Position numbers and translations under genes: made by a program
Notes under the pieces: model-generated
Seen by the model: the letters and a program-made list of their open reading frames with translations, nothing else
Databases searched by the model: none
Told to the model about the DNA's origin: nothing
Shown here: positions 51,296 through 60,906 of the stretch, one piece after another
How the letters are laid out: every line of letters begins with the position of its first letter
Position numbering within the stretch: the first letter of the stretch is position 1
Assembly (NCBI RefSeq): GCF_036416795.1
Contig: NZ_CP143867.1
Span: 6,254,001-6,318,000 of the forward strand
Direction of reading: 5' to 3'
Source of the DNA: Bacteroides sp. MSB163
GTDB taxonomy: Bacteria; Bacteroidota; Bacteroidia; Bacteroidales; Bacteroidaceae
DNA: 64,000 nucleotides

Positions 51296-51533
51296 TCACT
51301 GGTACGAGCGTCACTCATCACTTGTACAAGCGTCAGCTCTCACTTGTACAAATGCAACACCACACTTCACTGTCCATGATGCCACACCTTAGCTTCCCCA
51401 ATGCCATTCATTTACATCATTGAGGTGTGGCTTTGCGAATGATGAGATGTGGCATTCCAGACGGTGAGATGTGGCATTCCAAATGGTGAAGTGTGCCATT
51501 TCAGATGATAAGTTGCGTGTATTCCCCGTTAGA
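51296..51533. repeat. Eleven-unit 22-bp phased array with central inversion
   Basis: TCACT/ACACTT-type cores lie at 51296, 51318, 51340, 51362, 51384 and 51406. GGTGTGG/GATGTGG-type (inverted) cores start at 51424, 51446, 51468, 51490 and 51512. Every step within each half is 22 bp, and the CCACA and TGTGG blocks are symmetric about 51406. Neighbouring units are most alike; distant units diverge. Confidence 0.85.
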
Positions 51534-51690
51534 CAAGCGGTATAGTTAATAATATATAAATCAACTCTTGACAAGAAATGGCAATCATTCAGCTCATGCA
51601 CCTGTAAGAAAGCAAAGAAGAGACATAAAAATCATAAAAAAAAACAATTTAATAACTTGTTTTTTAGAGCAATTTATCTTTCCTTTGTAA

Positions 51691-51749
51691 GGTCATTTCC
51701 GTGGAACGCCGGGTGCGACGTTCCGCAAAAGCCGGAAATGATCTTTTTT
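51691..51749 (+). ncRNA. Candidate small RNA 2 (single structured hairpin)
   Basis: TTCCTTTG at 51680-51687 is a near-consensus -7. The predicted transcript folds as GGTCATTTCCG with CGGAAATGATC, an inner GGAACG/CGTTCC stem, then six T. It could also be a free-standing terminator. Confidence 0.4.
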
Positions 51750-51780
51750 AGTAGTACGGAAGCGTTAAAGATATTATCCT

Positions 51781-51946
51781 GACATTGAAATTTCGCCAAA
51801 TTTTTCTAACCAAACGGGGTAATAAGTAACAAGAACGCCTGCACCACATTATATATATACTCTTCATTTCAGAACCGTATATAATAGTGGGGGGGTGGGC
51901 TGTTACTTATTTGTTTGGTGGGTGTTTGGCGATACCTCAATGTTGA
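51781..51946. repeat. Long imperfect inverted repeat upstream of the fimbrillin operon
   Basis: Matching blocks in the two arms: ACATTGA, TCGCCAAA (51793-51800), ACCAAAC and ATAAGTAACA on the left; their complements TGTTACTTAT (51901-51910), GTTTGGT (51913-51919) and TTTGGCGA (51925-51932) on the right. A third, direct copy of ATAAGTAnCA...TATATAC is at 51947-51981. Confidence 0.75.
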
Positions 51947-52042
51947 ATAAGTAGCAGTCCCACGCTCCCTTTTTTATATACTTCCACTTCTTTACATACG
52001 GGGCTCGGTGGAAAACTAAAAAAGCATAAGCTTTAAGTTACC

Positions 52043-53230
52043 ATGCAAAACGAGAAACAACATGTATGTTCTAAAACCGGATATACGGTTAAGGTAATTA
52101 TAGCCCATCTGCTATTACTCATCTTCCTCACAGCGGGAGTAAAAGCAGACGTAAACAAGAAATTCCATTCTGCCAGATTGGAAAGTATCAGTATGCAACT
52201 GCACGAACGTTACCGAATAGATTGCATGACTTTACAGATACACTCCATTGAAAACAATATGATTACAGTTGTACGAAATCCTTTTCTGGAAATCTGCCAC
52301 ATTGGTTTTCAACTTTTCCCCACAATACTTATCGAACAAAATCCTTCACCGGCGTATCGTTTTATCGAACGATATCTTTTAGAACTGTTTCTTCTGAAGG
52401 ATGTTGCTGTTATTCGCCGACAGCTTCATGAAGACAAAGTCGTTATTCGCTTTAAAGGCGAACAGAGGGCTAATTTGTATGCATCACTTTTAGAGACACT
52501 TCCTCAGCTTAAGGGTAATGCATCATTAAGTATTACTACGGACAACAGCCATTATTCAGTGCTATGGTCAAAAAAAGATCATCCTCTGCTCCATCTCCGC
52601 TTTCCTATACAATACGAATTATTGTGGGGCATGAATAAAAAAGAGATAGAAGCACATTTCTATCCGGATTTACTACTCTACACTTCCACAGTAACCAAAC
52701 CAAAAGCATCTTTTCCTGCCGTCTCTTCAGAAAACTTACAAAACATAGGAGACAATCGTTTCGTGTGGAATGGAGAATGGTATGCTATCGGCAATGTAAA
52801 TACCAATCAATACTATGAGCGACTACCGGATGGCGGTTACTCCCTCATATATAGCCCGAAGAAACCGGAAGAGTCTATCCGCAATTTATTTGTTTTGCCA
52901 TGCGATCGTTCCATTACAGCCAGCGTCAATCAAAAGTTATATGGAGGAGAAAGTCTTTGTTTTGAAATCCCTTTAGTCCAGCTTCTCAATTTTTGCCAAC
53001 TGGAAGGCTGCGAAATATTTGTCGGTATCGAAGAATGTGGCAACAAGAAAATAAAAGGTATGCTGATTTTATTGAACCGCTCATCGGGCTACAACCACGT
53101 GATGCACTTCAACACAGACTTACGCATACTGGAACATCCGGAAAAATACAAAATGAACATTCAGTTGTATGCTTATGTACCTACACACAACATACACAGT
53201 CTGTTTTCTGAAAAAATAAATAACTACTAA
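52043..53230 (+). CDS. Exported protein of unknown function, first gene of the surface operon
   Basis: I do not recognise the family. A long N-terminal signal sequence (VIIAHLLLLIFLTAGVKA, cleaved near residue 35) leads into a 360-aa mixed alpha/beta protein. An internal segment, DNRFVWNGEWYAIGNVNTNQYYERLPDGGYSLIYSP, looks like a beta-rich domain; no catalytic motif or lipobox is visible. It lies 11 nt before the next gene, so it leads the operon that runs to 62043, and probably acts in the periplasm or outer membrane. Confidence 0.7.
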   Translation: MQNEKQHVCSKTGYTVKVIIAHLLLLIFLTAGVKADVNKKFHSARLESISMQLHERYRIDCMTLQIHSIENNMITVVRNPFLEICHIGFQLFPTILIEQNPSPAYRFIERYLLELFLLKDVAVIRRQLHEDKVVIRFKGEQRANLYASLLETLPQLKGNASLSITTDNSHYSVLWSKKDHPLLHLRFPIQYELLWGMNKKEIEAHFYPDLLLYTSTVTKPKASFPAVSSENLQNIGDNRFVWNGEWYAIGNVNTNQYYERLPDGGYSLIYSPKKPEESIRNLFVLPCDRSITASVNQKLYGGESLCFEIPLVQLLNFCQLEGCEIFVGIEECGNKKIKGMLILLNRSSGYNHVMHFNTDLRILEHPEKYKMNIQLYAYVPTHNIHSLFSEKINNY

Positions 53231-53241
53231 CAATAAAGGAT

Positions 53242-54230
53242 ATGGAAAATGTTAACAAGATTTTTTTGAAGGTGGCGGGCATAATACTCTTGATGCTATC
53301 GCCAATAACGGTCAAAGCACAATACATGACCGAACTCTATCTGACCGATGTGAATAATGATGCAGTGAAAACCGCAGCGCAACAAAACATCGGTAAATTA
53401 CTGACACAATTCAACATTGCCTATACAGACAGTGCGGCAGTAAAGTTTGAGGGCATAGACATCATACCCGCCGCACGAAAGACAATAGAAGATATGTGGC
53501 AAAACTCTCCGTTCCGTTGCGGAGAAACAGAAATCATAGAGCGTTGCCTCCATACTCATGATGGAAATTTTCAGGTACGCAACCTACCTGTATTCATAAA
53601 AGATAATGAAGGAAAAGAGGAATATCAGGAAGTTGTGATCAATTTCAACAAGAAAGGCACTATCACTGATTTCCACACGGCCATATCTTCCAACCTTTAT
53701 GTCAAAGTGATAAAAAAGGCTCTGACGTTACCGATCTTCGTTATCGGCAAATCATACTGGATTATGTAGAGCAATTCCGAACCGCATACAACACCAAAGA
53801 CATGCCTTTCCTTGAGCAAATATATAGCGATGACGCACTGATCATTACCGGTAAAGTAATTAAGACAGCACCATCCGAGATGAACAATTTCATGTCGAAG
53901 GAAAAGGTTGTTTACAACAAACAGAGCAAGAAGGAATACCTTACCAACCTTGCCAGAGTGTTCAAAATCAACAAACGGATTCATGTGGTATTTGATGACC
54001 TTAAGGTAATGAAGCATCCCGCCAAAGAGGGATATTACGGCGTAACACTGAAACAAGGATACTCATCGGACAACTACAGCGATATAGGGTACCTGTTCCT
54101 GCTTTGGGATTTCAACAATCCGGACGCGCCGCAGATACGCGTCCGCACCTGGCAACCTGAGATGCTGAATGCGACCACTAAACTACCGGAAGAAGAAATC
54201 TTCACTTGCAACGATTTCGACATTAAATGA
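53242..54230 (+). pseudogene. Exported protein broken by a frameshift in a six-A run
   Basis: Two frames that belong together: residues 1-~155 start with a signal peptide (LLMLSPITVKAQ) and end at a stop at 53767. The second frame, in the -1/+2 phase, runs to 54230. One extra A in the six-A run at 53712-53717 would give VIKKGSDVTDLRYRQIILDYVEQFRTAYNTKD and restore a 329-aa protein. The ALIITGKV region looks NTF2-like. It may be a true mutation, transcriptional slippage or a sequencing error. The family is not recognised. Confidence 0.75.
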
Positions 54231-54255
54231 ATTTAAACCCCAAAGAAAAAGAAAC

Positions 54256-55113
54256 ATGAAAAAGGACCTGCTTACATTCTCGCTCTTGTTCTGTTGCTGC
54301 CTGCTTATGCAAGGACAAGAAATAAAAGTAGAGGCATTTTCGAAATTAGAACGTGACCTTACACCAAGAACGGCCGAAAGGCTGGACTTGAATGATGAGC
54401 CTTGCTCTATCCTGAAAATTGTGGTTGCCCACGCCGGAGATTTCAGGTTTGAGGGAAATATTGTAGGAGATATACTGTACAAGGAAGGTGAAATCTGGAT
54501 CTACATGCCCGCCGGCAGCCGGAACATCACCATTATGAATGACAAATATGGTGTATTGCGCTATGAGTTTCCTGAAAAGTTGAAAAAACAAACAGCTTAC
54601 GAAGTACAAATAAAACTTGTGGAGAATTTGGAGAAAAAAGTCCGCACATTGGTCATACCTGTCATCGGCATCGGTAAGGGACATCCGTCTTACGGGTTCA
54701 TGCTGGGATTTGTACGCAACACCGGACCTTATCTGAAAGTGAAATATGACTTCAGCGGTTTCTCATCCGACCTGGAATGCGGAGATGACGGTATCATAAA
54801 AGGAGCTTCCGACGCTCCGTGGTACACGGGAGAGAAAAAACAGAGTCGCCTGTCTGTAACGGCCGGCGTCATTCAGCGCTTGGGCAAGTTGTCCCCTTTC
54901 TATGCATACGCCGGTTTAGGATATGGCTACAACAAGCTGGGCTGGAAAACGGTAAACGGCGATTGGGTAAAAAACACCGACCATTCTTGTAGTGGCATAG
55001 AGGCTGAAGTAGGCGGTATCTATCGTCTGAAAAACATCTCATTCATGGCAGGTGTGCAGACCAATAGTTTCAACTATGTGGAAGCCACCTTGGGAGTGGG
55101 ATTCATGTTCTAA
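54256..55113 (+). CDS. Outer-membrane beta-barrel protein with PEGA-like N-terminal domain
   Basis: A signal peptide ends at LLMQGQ. Residues ~25-120 form a small beta domain resembling PEGA (GEIWIYMPAGSRNITIMNDKYGVLRYEFPEKL). The C-terminal ~150 residues are amphipathic strands with the usual OMP ending (VEATLGVGFMF, terminal Phe), giving an 8-10-strand barrel. It may anchor or export other products of the operon (inference). The ATG at 54256 is used because an upstream frame would overlap the previous gene. Confidence 0.78.
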   Translation: MKKDLLTFSLLFCCCLLMQGQEIKVEAFSKLERDLTPRTAERLDLNDEPCSILKIVVAHAGDFRFEGNIVGDILYKEGEIWIYMPAGSRNITIMNDKYGVLRYEFPEKLKKQTAYEVQIKLVENLEKKVRTLVIPVIGIGKGHPSYGFMLGFVRNTGPYLKVKYDFSGFSSDLECGDDGIIKGASDAPWYTGEKKQSRLSVTAGVIQRLGKLSPFYAYAGLGYGYNKLGWKTVNGDWVKNTDHSCSGIEAEVGGIYRLKNISFMAGVQTNSFNYVEATLGVGFMF

Positions 55114-55143
55114 AATCAGATAATCAACTAAAGGAAAATAAAG

Positions 55144-56547
55144 ATGAAACGAAACATCATATTATATATAGTCGGCATTTGCTCCATCCTCATCGGATGC
55201 GGCGAATATCCCGGTCCTCATACCTTTGCGCCGAATGTTCTAAATGGAGAAGTGTATAACATTTATCGTTATGGAGCCACTGTTGACGGTGTTTTCATCA
55301 AACCGGACACAGATGCCGGTTCTGTAAAGCGATGCGGTATCTTACTTTCACTCTACCCTAGTATGGCAGAAGCAGATACAATAGAATCAGGAGCAGTAGA
55401 ATCAGAAAATAAGTTCACCTTATGGCTAAAGAATCTGAATTCTGACACACATTACTATTATCAGACATTTGCCGCCAACGACTTCAGCTTTTTGGCGAGC
55501 GAGAAAGTGAATGAATTTCAAACCTATAAGGAATGTCCGCCGGTCTTTGATAAAATTCGAATAGAAGAGCAGGATTGCAAAAGCCTTGTCCTCTCCGTAC
55601 CAATGATAGATAAAGGTACAGATGGAGGGCTTTTCTCCAAAGGTTTCTGCTATAAGCTTGCCACATCGGAAAACGATCTGCCGTACGAGGACAGAGACAG
55701 CAAAGACATTCAAATCATAGAAACCGGAAATCCGCAGGAAATCAAAGCCCGCATCACAAACCTGAGACCGGGCAGGGAGTACGTGATACGCCCGTATGGC
55801 ATCAACAGCGTGGATATAGGTTACGGACCTTCTCTCCTCGTTTCCATGGATGGAACGATGACACCCGTCATGTCCACCGTCAACGCCCTGCCTTACGGCG
55901 ACACTCCCACCGTACAGGCGGAGGCGTGGCTGCTTGCCGCCGGTGAGAGCGCAATCGCAGAAATGGGATTCTGCTGGGACATTAATGACACCCCCACAGT
56001 GCAGGAACTGCACAAATCCGTTCCTTTCAAAGATGAAAATGAACCGATTGTCTCGTTGATAGACTTAAAACCCAACACCACATACTATATGCGCGCTTAT
56101 GCCACTAACGTAAACGGACAGACCGGATATGGAGAAGTTTGCAGCGTCCGTTTGGATGGGGAGTATGAGTTGGCTTTATCGGACATCGTCATTGAGAGTT
56201 GCACCGCGCGTTCTTTCTCGGTGTCTTCTTCTATACTTTCGCCCGGTGCGGGGGGAGATGTCGTCATAGAAGGACAAGGCTTTTGCTATTCGGATGTCAC
56301 AATCCCCGTAGTAAACGATGATAACACGGTTACTGTTCCGGTGGATGATGTCGTAGACGGAGTTTTCAGCACAAAAGTCGATAACCTAGTTCCGGCTACC
56401 GACTATGCAATCAGAGCCTATCTGCAAACGTCAGAAGGAATAATCTACAGCAATACAACCACCGTCAGGACGCAGGAAGATCCTAAGCCGGATGGTGACA
56501 TCAATGACTGGGAAGACAAAGGAGAAGAAGGTGGAATATTGGAATAA
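55144..56547 (+). CDS. Lipoprotein with repeated Fn3-like domains
   Basis: The lipobox is LIGC followed by GEYPGP. About four Fn3-like modules follow, each with a LxPxTxYYxRxYA-type strand: LNSDTHYYYQTFAAND, LRPGREYVIRPYGIN, LKPNTTYYMRAYATN, LVPATDYAIRAYLQT. Such proteins are common on the Bacteroides surface as spacers or adhesins. No catalytic domain is seen. Spacing to neighbours is 30 and 20 nt. Confidence 0.75.
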   Translation: MKRNIILYIVGICSILIGCGEYPGPHTFAPNVLNGEVYNIYRYGATVDGVFIKPDTDAGSVKRCGILLSLYPSMAEADTIESGAVESENKFTLWLKNLNSDTHYYYQTFAANDFSFLASEKVNEFQTYKECPPVFDKIRIEEQDCKSLVLSVPMIDKGTDGGLFSKGFCYKLATSENDLPYEDRDSKDIQIIETGNPQEIKARITNLRPGREYVIRPYGINSVDIGYGPSLLVSMDGTMTPVMSTVNALPYGDTPTVQAEAWLLAAGESAIAEMGFCWDINDTPTVQELHKSVPFKDENEPIVSLIDLKPNTTYYMRAYATNVNGQTGYGEVCSVRLDGEYELALSDIVIESCTARSFSVSSSILSPGAGGDVVIEGQGFCYSDVTIPVVNDDNTVTVPVDDVVDGVFSTKVDNLVPATDYAIRAYLQTSEGIIYSNTTTVRTQEDPKPDGDINDWEDKGEEGGILE

Positions 56548-56567
56548 ATGATCAGGAGGACAAATTA

Positions 56568-58196
56568 ATGAAAAAAGACATCATAAAATGGATTACGGGA
56601 TGTGCCTGCTTCTTGGCATTCGTCTCTTGTTCTCAGACAGAAGAGAACGTGCAACTTCACAACGAAAATGAGATTCGCTTCAGTGCCCGCATCGCCCCAC
56701 CGGCAACCAGAGTAACAGAACAAGCTTTTGAACCGGGAGATAACATCAGCGTATTTGCTTTTACGAACGACCAAGGTTTTTCGGTAAACGCTTATGCCGA
56801 CAACGTGAAGTATAGTTATTCCGACGGCGCTTTCCGCCCTGCGACTGAAGAAGGCATTGCCTATCCCGCGGACGGCGGACTTGCTTTTTGGGGCATCTAT
56901 CCCTATTGCGAGCAAGCTGCTTCGACTTTCAACTTCGAAGTGGCGGAAGACCAAAGCACGGCAACCGCCTATGGAAGCAGCGACTTGATGACAGCTTCCA
57001 CAAGCCTGACTACGGAACAGAATCCGGCACTTTCTTTTTATCATCGCCTTGCTTGCGTAAAGTTTAAATGTTCGTTTGAGGAGGCAGAAGAGAAAGTTAG
57101 CTCCATTACAGTGAATAATGTGCAGAAAAATGTTTCCATTGATCTGAGCAGCAATACGTATGAAGGAACAGGCGAGACGACATCCGGTCTCTTACCTTAT
57201 CGCAACGATGATGAAAGCTACAAGATTCTCTTGCCTCCGCAGACTATTGCAACAGGAACCTCCTTCATGGTTGTTCGCACCACTGCGGGAAAAGAATATA
57301 CATGGAAAGTACCACGCGACTTGCTGTTGGCCTCCGGTTGCCGATATACGTATAATCTGAAGGTTTCTGCCGGTGGGGAGATTGTGTTCTCAAGCAGTAT
57401 TAATCCTTGGAATCAGGAGGAAAAGGATGTCAAGAAACGAGTGAAACAGGCTACTTTTGAAGATTTTGATGGGGATATAATAGAAGGAGGAATTACCTAT
57501 AATTATAAATACAATGAGCAAGGATATCCCATAGATATCAGCGGTGCTTATTATGGGGATGCGATTGGAACAGATTCTAACAGGGTATCCTATTCAGACC
57601 ATAAAATTACTATTGAAAATAAGTATTATCATTATTTCATAAAAGACGGTCCTTCCAAATCAGATAGTGGGATAGACAATATTGTATTTACATTGGATGA
57701 CGAAGGGAAAGCTATTAAAATTAGCACTTTTGATAATGGGATTTTAGATAGAGAATCCACTTTTTCCTATACAAATGGGTACATTACAGAAGCGATACAT
57801 AATGACTATGGATGGCCCAAACAACATAAACAATATTTCAAATGGGAAGATGACAAAATGACAAAAATGTGGATGAGTGAAACAGAGAACTATAGCATTA
57901 ATTATTCATCTGCAAATACACATAAAATCGCCATTAATAATTTAACAATTCCAATATTTTCAGGATATTTCTGTGATATAGAATTAGTACCTGTCTATCT
58001 TCCGAACATTTCTTTTGGAATAGACATGAAATATCTACCAACCCAAATAGTGGATGATGCAGATCCTAACTGGACACTGGACTATACATGGGAAGTTGAT
58101 GCCGATGACTATGTTACAAAAATAGTAGAAACTTCAGGAGACGAAACCGGAAAATATGGGACTACCTATACTTTTACCTATGAAAATATTGAGTAA
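56568..58196 (+). CDS. Fimbrillin-family lipoprotein with C-terminal repeat domain
   Basis: The lipobox is VSC-SQTEE. Residues ~20-275 match the Mfa-like fimbrillin domain: FSARIAPPATRVTEQAFEPGD, ISVFAFTNDQ, FWGIYPY, SDLMTAST and the LPPQTI block. In assembled fimbriae the first strand is removed at an Arg and swapped between subunits; R at the ATRVT site fits that. Residues ~290-542 are a separate beta-rich domain with repeated YxYxxxGYxxxI strands. It is a paralogue of the next gene. Confidence 0.85.
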   Translation: MKKDIIKWITGCACFLAFVSCSQTEENVQLHNENEIRFSARIAPPATRVTEQAFEPGDNISVFAFTNDQGFSVNAYADNVKYSYSDGAFRPATEEGIAYPADGGLAFWGIYPYCEQAASTFNFEVAEDQSTATAYGSSDLMTASTSLTTEQNPALSFYHRLACVKFKCSFEEAEEKVSSITVNNVQKNVSIDLSSNTYEGTGETTSGLLPYRNDDESYKILLPPQTIATGTSFMVVRTTAGKEYTWKVPRDLLLASGCRYTYNLKVSAGGEIVFSSSINPWNQEEKDVKKRVKQATFEDFDGDIIEGGITYNYKYNEQGYPIDISGAYYGDAIGTDSNRVSYSDHKITIENKYYHYFIKDGPSKSDSGIDNIVFTLDDEGKAIKISTFDNGILDRESTFSYTNGYITEAIHNDYGWPKQHKQYFKWEDDKMTKMWMSETENYSINYSSANTHKIAINNLTIPIFSGYFCDIELVPVYLPNISFGIDMKYLPTQIVDDADPNWTLDYTWEVDADDYVTKIVETSGDETGKYGTTYTFTYENIE

Positions 58197-58217
58197 TAAC
58201 ATAAAAACAGCTTCATC

Positions 58218-59858
58218 ATGAAAACATCTTTAAAACCAAAATATTTCCCTCTGGCGGTTATAGCAGCACTCCTTACCGCATGCAGTCAAAGCGAAGAGAA
58301 CGTCTTGATTAGCTCAAACGGAGTATGTTTCACCGCTTCCATCGGACAGAGCCCCACACGTGCCACAGAAGAATCATTCGAAGCAAACGATGCAATCAGT
58401 ATCTTTGCTTTCAAGAATGAGACTGGATTCAGTGGAGAAGAATACGCCCATAACAGAAAGTACAGCTTTCAGAACCAACAATTCACTGCGGACGAGCAAA
58501 ATATAATTAAGCAACCCACAGATGGAAGCCAACTCTCATACGTAGCGGTCTATCCATATAGCGAAGCGGCTGATGCAAAATTCACTTTTCAAGTGAAAGA
58601 GGATCAAGCGCCAGGAAGCAATTACACCCAGTCCGACTTGATGATGGCCTCCACTTACCTTACTGACAACCAATCTCCTACCCTAATGTTCAGTCATTGT
58701 CTGTCGAGCATTGTGGTAAATCTTTCTTTCGCAAAAGCACCGGCTGGAAATGTCAGCGTAAAGATCACAAATGTCCTTACCACCGCCGCCGTAAATTTAG
58801 CAACCGCCACTTTTGCCGGAAACGGTGAGACAAGCAAGTCAGTGATTGCCGCTTACAACGGAACAAATAGCTATAAAGCGATTCTTCCTCCACAAACAAC
58901 GAATGCGGGAAATACAGGCATTGAGATTATTGTTGGAGATGCCACGCCTTTGTCTTATAAATTTCCGGAAACTATCGAATGGAAGTCGGGGATTCGATAC
59001 AACTACACGCTCTATATAGATGAAGATGGAACTATCCATACAACACCCACCGGCACTACAACAAAACGACTAAAAAGGCATATCTTTGAGTTATTGGAAA
59101 GCGAAGTGCAAGATAATGCAGCATATGGTTTTAGCCTTCCATATCAAATTGAGTTCCAGTACGATGAAAAAGGAAGACTCTCTAAATTGATTATGGATAC
59201 AATGAATGAAGAAGGTTCACCCAACACCTATACCGAAAGCTTAACGTATTCAGAACAAAATATTAAAGTCGTTGAAGACAATAATGGAGATTATATCTGC
59301 CATACAACTTGTAATATAGATGGAAACAACAGAATAACCCAAATAATAGACCAATATGAAGGTGACCACATACACACAACTCAATGCTCTTATACAAACG
59401 GATATCTGACTCAAATAACATTGTCGTGTCCCCAAGCCCCACAGGATGATTGGATACAAAACAATCATTGGGAAGACGGGAAAATAACAACTTCTGAGGT
59501 TTTAGACCAGACAACGATGGAAACTATGGAGAATGTCACACTAAAGTATTCTGCAAACTCTGATTCTTACAAATATCCAATGTCAGCATATCTCCTTTTT
59601 GAAACCGAATTAATGTCATTAGCATATCTTCCAGAATCTTATTTGGGAACAAAGACAAACGGGATTCCTATTGAAACGATAGAATATGATACAAACTCCC
59701 GTCATACATATCGATGCACTTACACAATCGAAGCTGACGAAGACGGTTACATAACCAAACTAACCGATACCAGCATAGAGACGGATGAAACAGGAAACGT
59801 TATAGGCAGAGAAGTCGGCTCTATAACCTTTATCTATGAAGAAGTCGTAACAAAATAA
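58218..59858 (+). CDS. Fimbrillin-family lipoprotein, paralogue
   Basis: Same plan as the previous gene: lipobox LTAC-SQSEE, Mfa-like domain (FTASIGQSPTRATEESFEANDAISIFAFKNE, VYPYSEAA, SDLMMASTYL, LPPQTT), then a ~250-residue C-terminal domain with repeated YDEKGRLSKLIMD- and YTNGYLTQITL-type strands. The pair look like a local duplication that has diverged. The C-terminal domain could be a tip adhesin or spacer. Confidence 0.85.
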   Translation: MKTSLKPKYFPLAVIAALLTACSQSEENVLISSNGVCFTASIGQSPTRATEESFEANDAISIFAFKNETGFSGEEYAHNRKYSFQNQQFTADEQNIIKQPTDGSQLSYVAVYPYSEAADAKFTFQVKEDQAPGSNYTQSDLMMASTYLTDNQSPTLMFSHCLSSIVVNLSFAKAPAGNVSVKITNVLTTAAVNLATATFAGNGETSKSVIAAYNGTNSYKAILPPQTTNAGNTGIEIIVGDATPLSYKFPETIEWKSGIRYNYTLYIDEDGTIHTTPTGTTTKRLKRHIFELLESEVQDNAAYGFSLPYQIEFQYDEKGRLSKLIMDTMNEEGSPNTYTESLTYSEQNIKVVEDNNGDYICHTTCNIDGNNRITQIIDQYEGDHIHTTQCSYTNGYLTQITLSCPQAPQDDWIQNNHWEDGKITTSEVLDQTTMETMENVTLKYSANSDSYKYPMSAYLLFETELMSLAYLPESYLGTKTNGIPIETIEYDTNSRHTYRCTYTIEADEDGYITKLTDTSIETDETGNVIGREVGSITFIYEEVVTK

Positions 59859-59870
59859 ATACTATACATC

Positions 59871-60893
59871 ATGAAGAAAACAATATTCACATTAATCACT
59901 ATCCTTGCGGCAACTACCGGTTTCGCTCAGAATACATCAAACGATTCCATAAGGAGCAAAGTCCGTGAAATCAAGCTGAGCGAAAAGTATGTGTACGCCG
60001 AAGCCGACAGCATGGCCGATTTTACAGAAGCCCAATCGATTGCTTCCGGGAAATTGCATGCCGCCGCCATAACCTTGATGGCCGAACACCAGAAAGGAAA
60101 AGAAGAAATGAAAAGTACTTGGGCAAAAGCGGAAAAACAGGCACTGTTTATGGAATACAACAATGGCTCATTGTTCAAGATCTTTGCCTATGTGCCCAAA
60201 AACAGCCTGATAGAGATGCAGCCAAAAACAGAAGTTACGACCCATGCAGTGTCCACTCCCCCGCAACCCGCACTTGCCGTTGCCCCAATTGTTGAGGACA
60301 CCTTGACAGATGCGCCTTCAGTAGCTGAAACAGATAGCATTATCCAAATTGTGGCGCAACAAACAGGACAACCCGTCACTCCGCAAGACTCGCATGTTCA
60401 AAAAGAAAAAGTTTACAACGTGGATGAAAATATCGCGGCACTGATACTCAAAATGCTCCCTATCGCCGATTCCAAACATTCTTCCACTGAAAAGCCCGAT
60501 ATGCCACAATCATCGGCAGATCAAGCTCAGACAGCGACAGAGGAGAAAGCAACAGAAGAACAAACCGCACAGCTTGAAGTCCCCGCCCCCTGGACAGGCA
60601 TTTCGGAAAGCACCCGCAGAGTACTGACCGATTTGCTTGCCATGGAAACTTACGAAAGTGCCATGATCTATCTGAGCGCCATGAAAGAAGACGGCAGGTT
60701 AATGTATGGTTCACTCAAAAAGGTTATCATGCCTGAACGCTCCTATCTGCTCATAATAAAAGACGGGAAAGTGGAAACTGTATTGAGCAAAGGGACGGGT
60801 GAACGTACCAATCTGAAAAGCCTGAAGCAGGAGTCTATTCGTAAATATATCGGCTATGGCATCATTTGGATACAAGTCTTCGACAAAAACTAA
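59871..60893 (+). CDS. Exported protein of unknown function with low-complexity linker
   Basis: A signal peptide ends at GFAQN. Residues ~20-110 form an alpha/beta domain (KYVYAEADSMADFTEAQSIA); residues ~115-240 are a Pro/Thr/Glu/Gln-rich linker; residues ~245-340 are a second small domain (YLLIIKDGKVETVLSKGTGERTNLKSL). This layout, two domains joined by a flexible linker, is seen in periplasm-spanning proteins. I do not recognise either domain. Confidence 0.7.
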   Translation: MKKTIFTLITILAATTGFAQNTSNDSIRSKVREIKLSEKYVYAEADSMADFTEAQSIASGKLHAAAITLMAEHQKGKEEMKSTWAKAEKQALFMEYNNGSLFKIFAYVPKNSLIEMQPKTEVTTHAVSTPPQPALAVAPIVEDTLTDAPSVAETDSIIQIVAQQTGQPVTPQDSHVQKEKVYNVDENIAALILKMLPIADSKHSSTEKPDMPQSSADQAQTATEEKATEEQTAQLEVPAPWTGISESTRRVLTDLLAMETYESAMIYLSAMKEDGRLMYGSLKKVIMPERSYLLIIKDGKVETVLSKGTGERTNLKSLKQESIRKYIGYGIIWIQVFDKN

Positions 60894-60906
60894 AAAACCG
60901 GAAGCC

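Larger units (their letters stand above)
50748..52042. other. 1.3-kb gene-free repeat- and hairpin-rich region
   Basis: No credible gene. In order it holds a 29-bp hairpin (50981-51052), a candidate small RNA (51157-51223), an eleven-unit 22-bp array (51296-51533), a second candidate small RNA (51691-51749) and a long inverted repeat (51781-51946) with a third copy of its core (51947-51981). I see no TAnnTTTG element directly before the operon at 52043. Confidence 0.7.

Noticed and set aside
51296..51533. CRISPR-like array
   Set aside because: The 22-bp units diverge steadily and flip orientation at the centre; there are no constant repeats, no spacers of uniform length and no cas genes.
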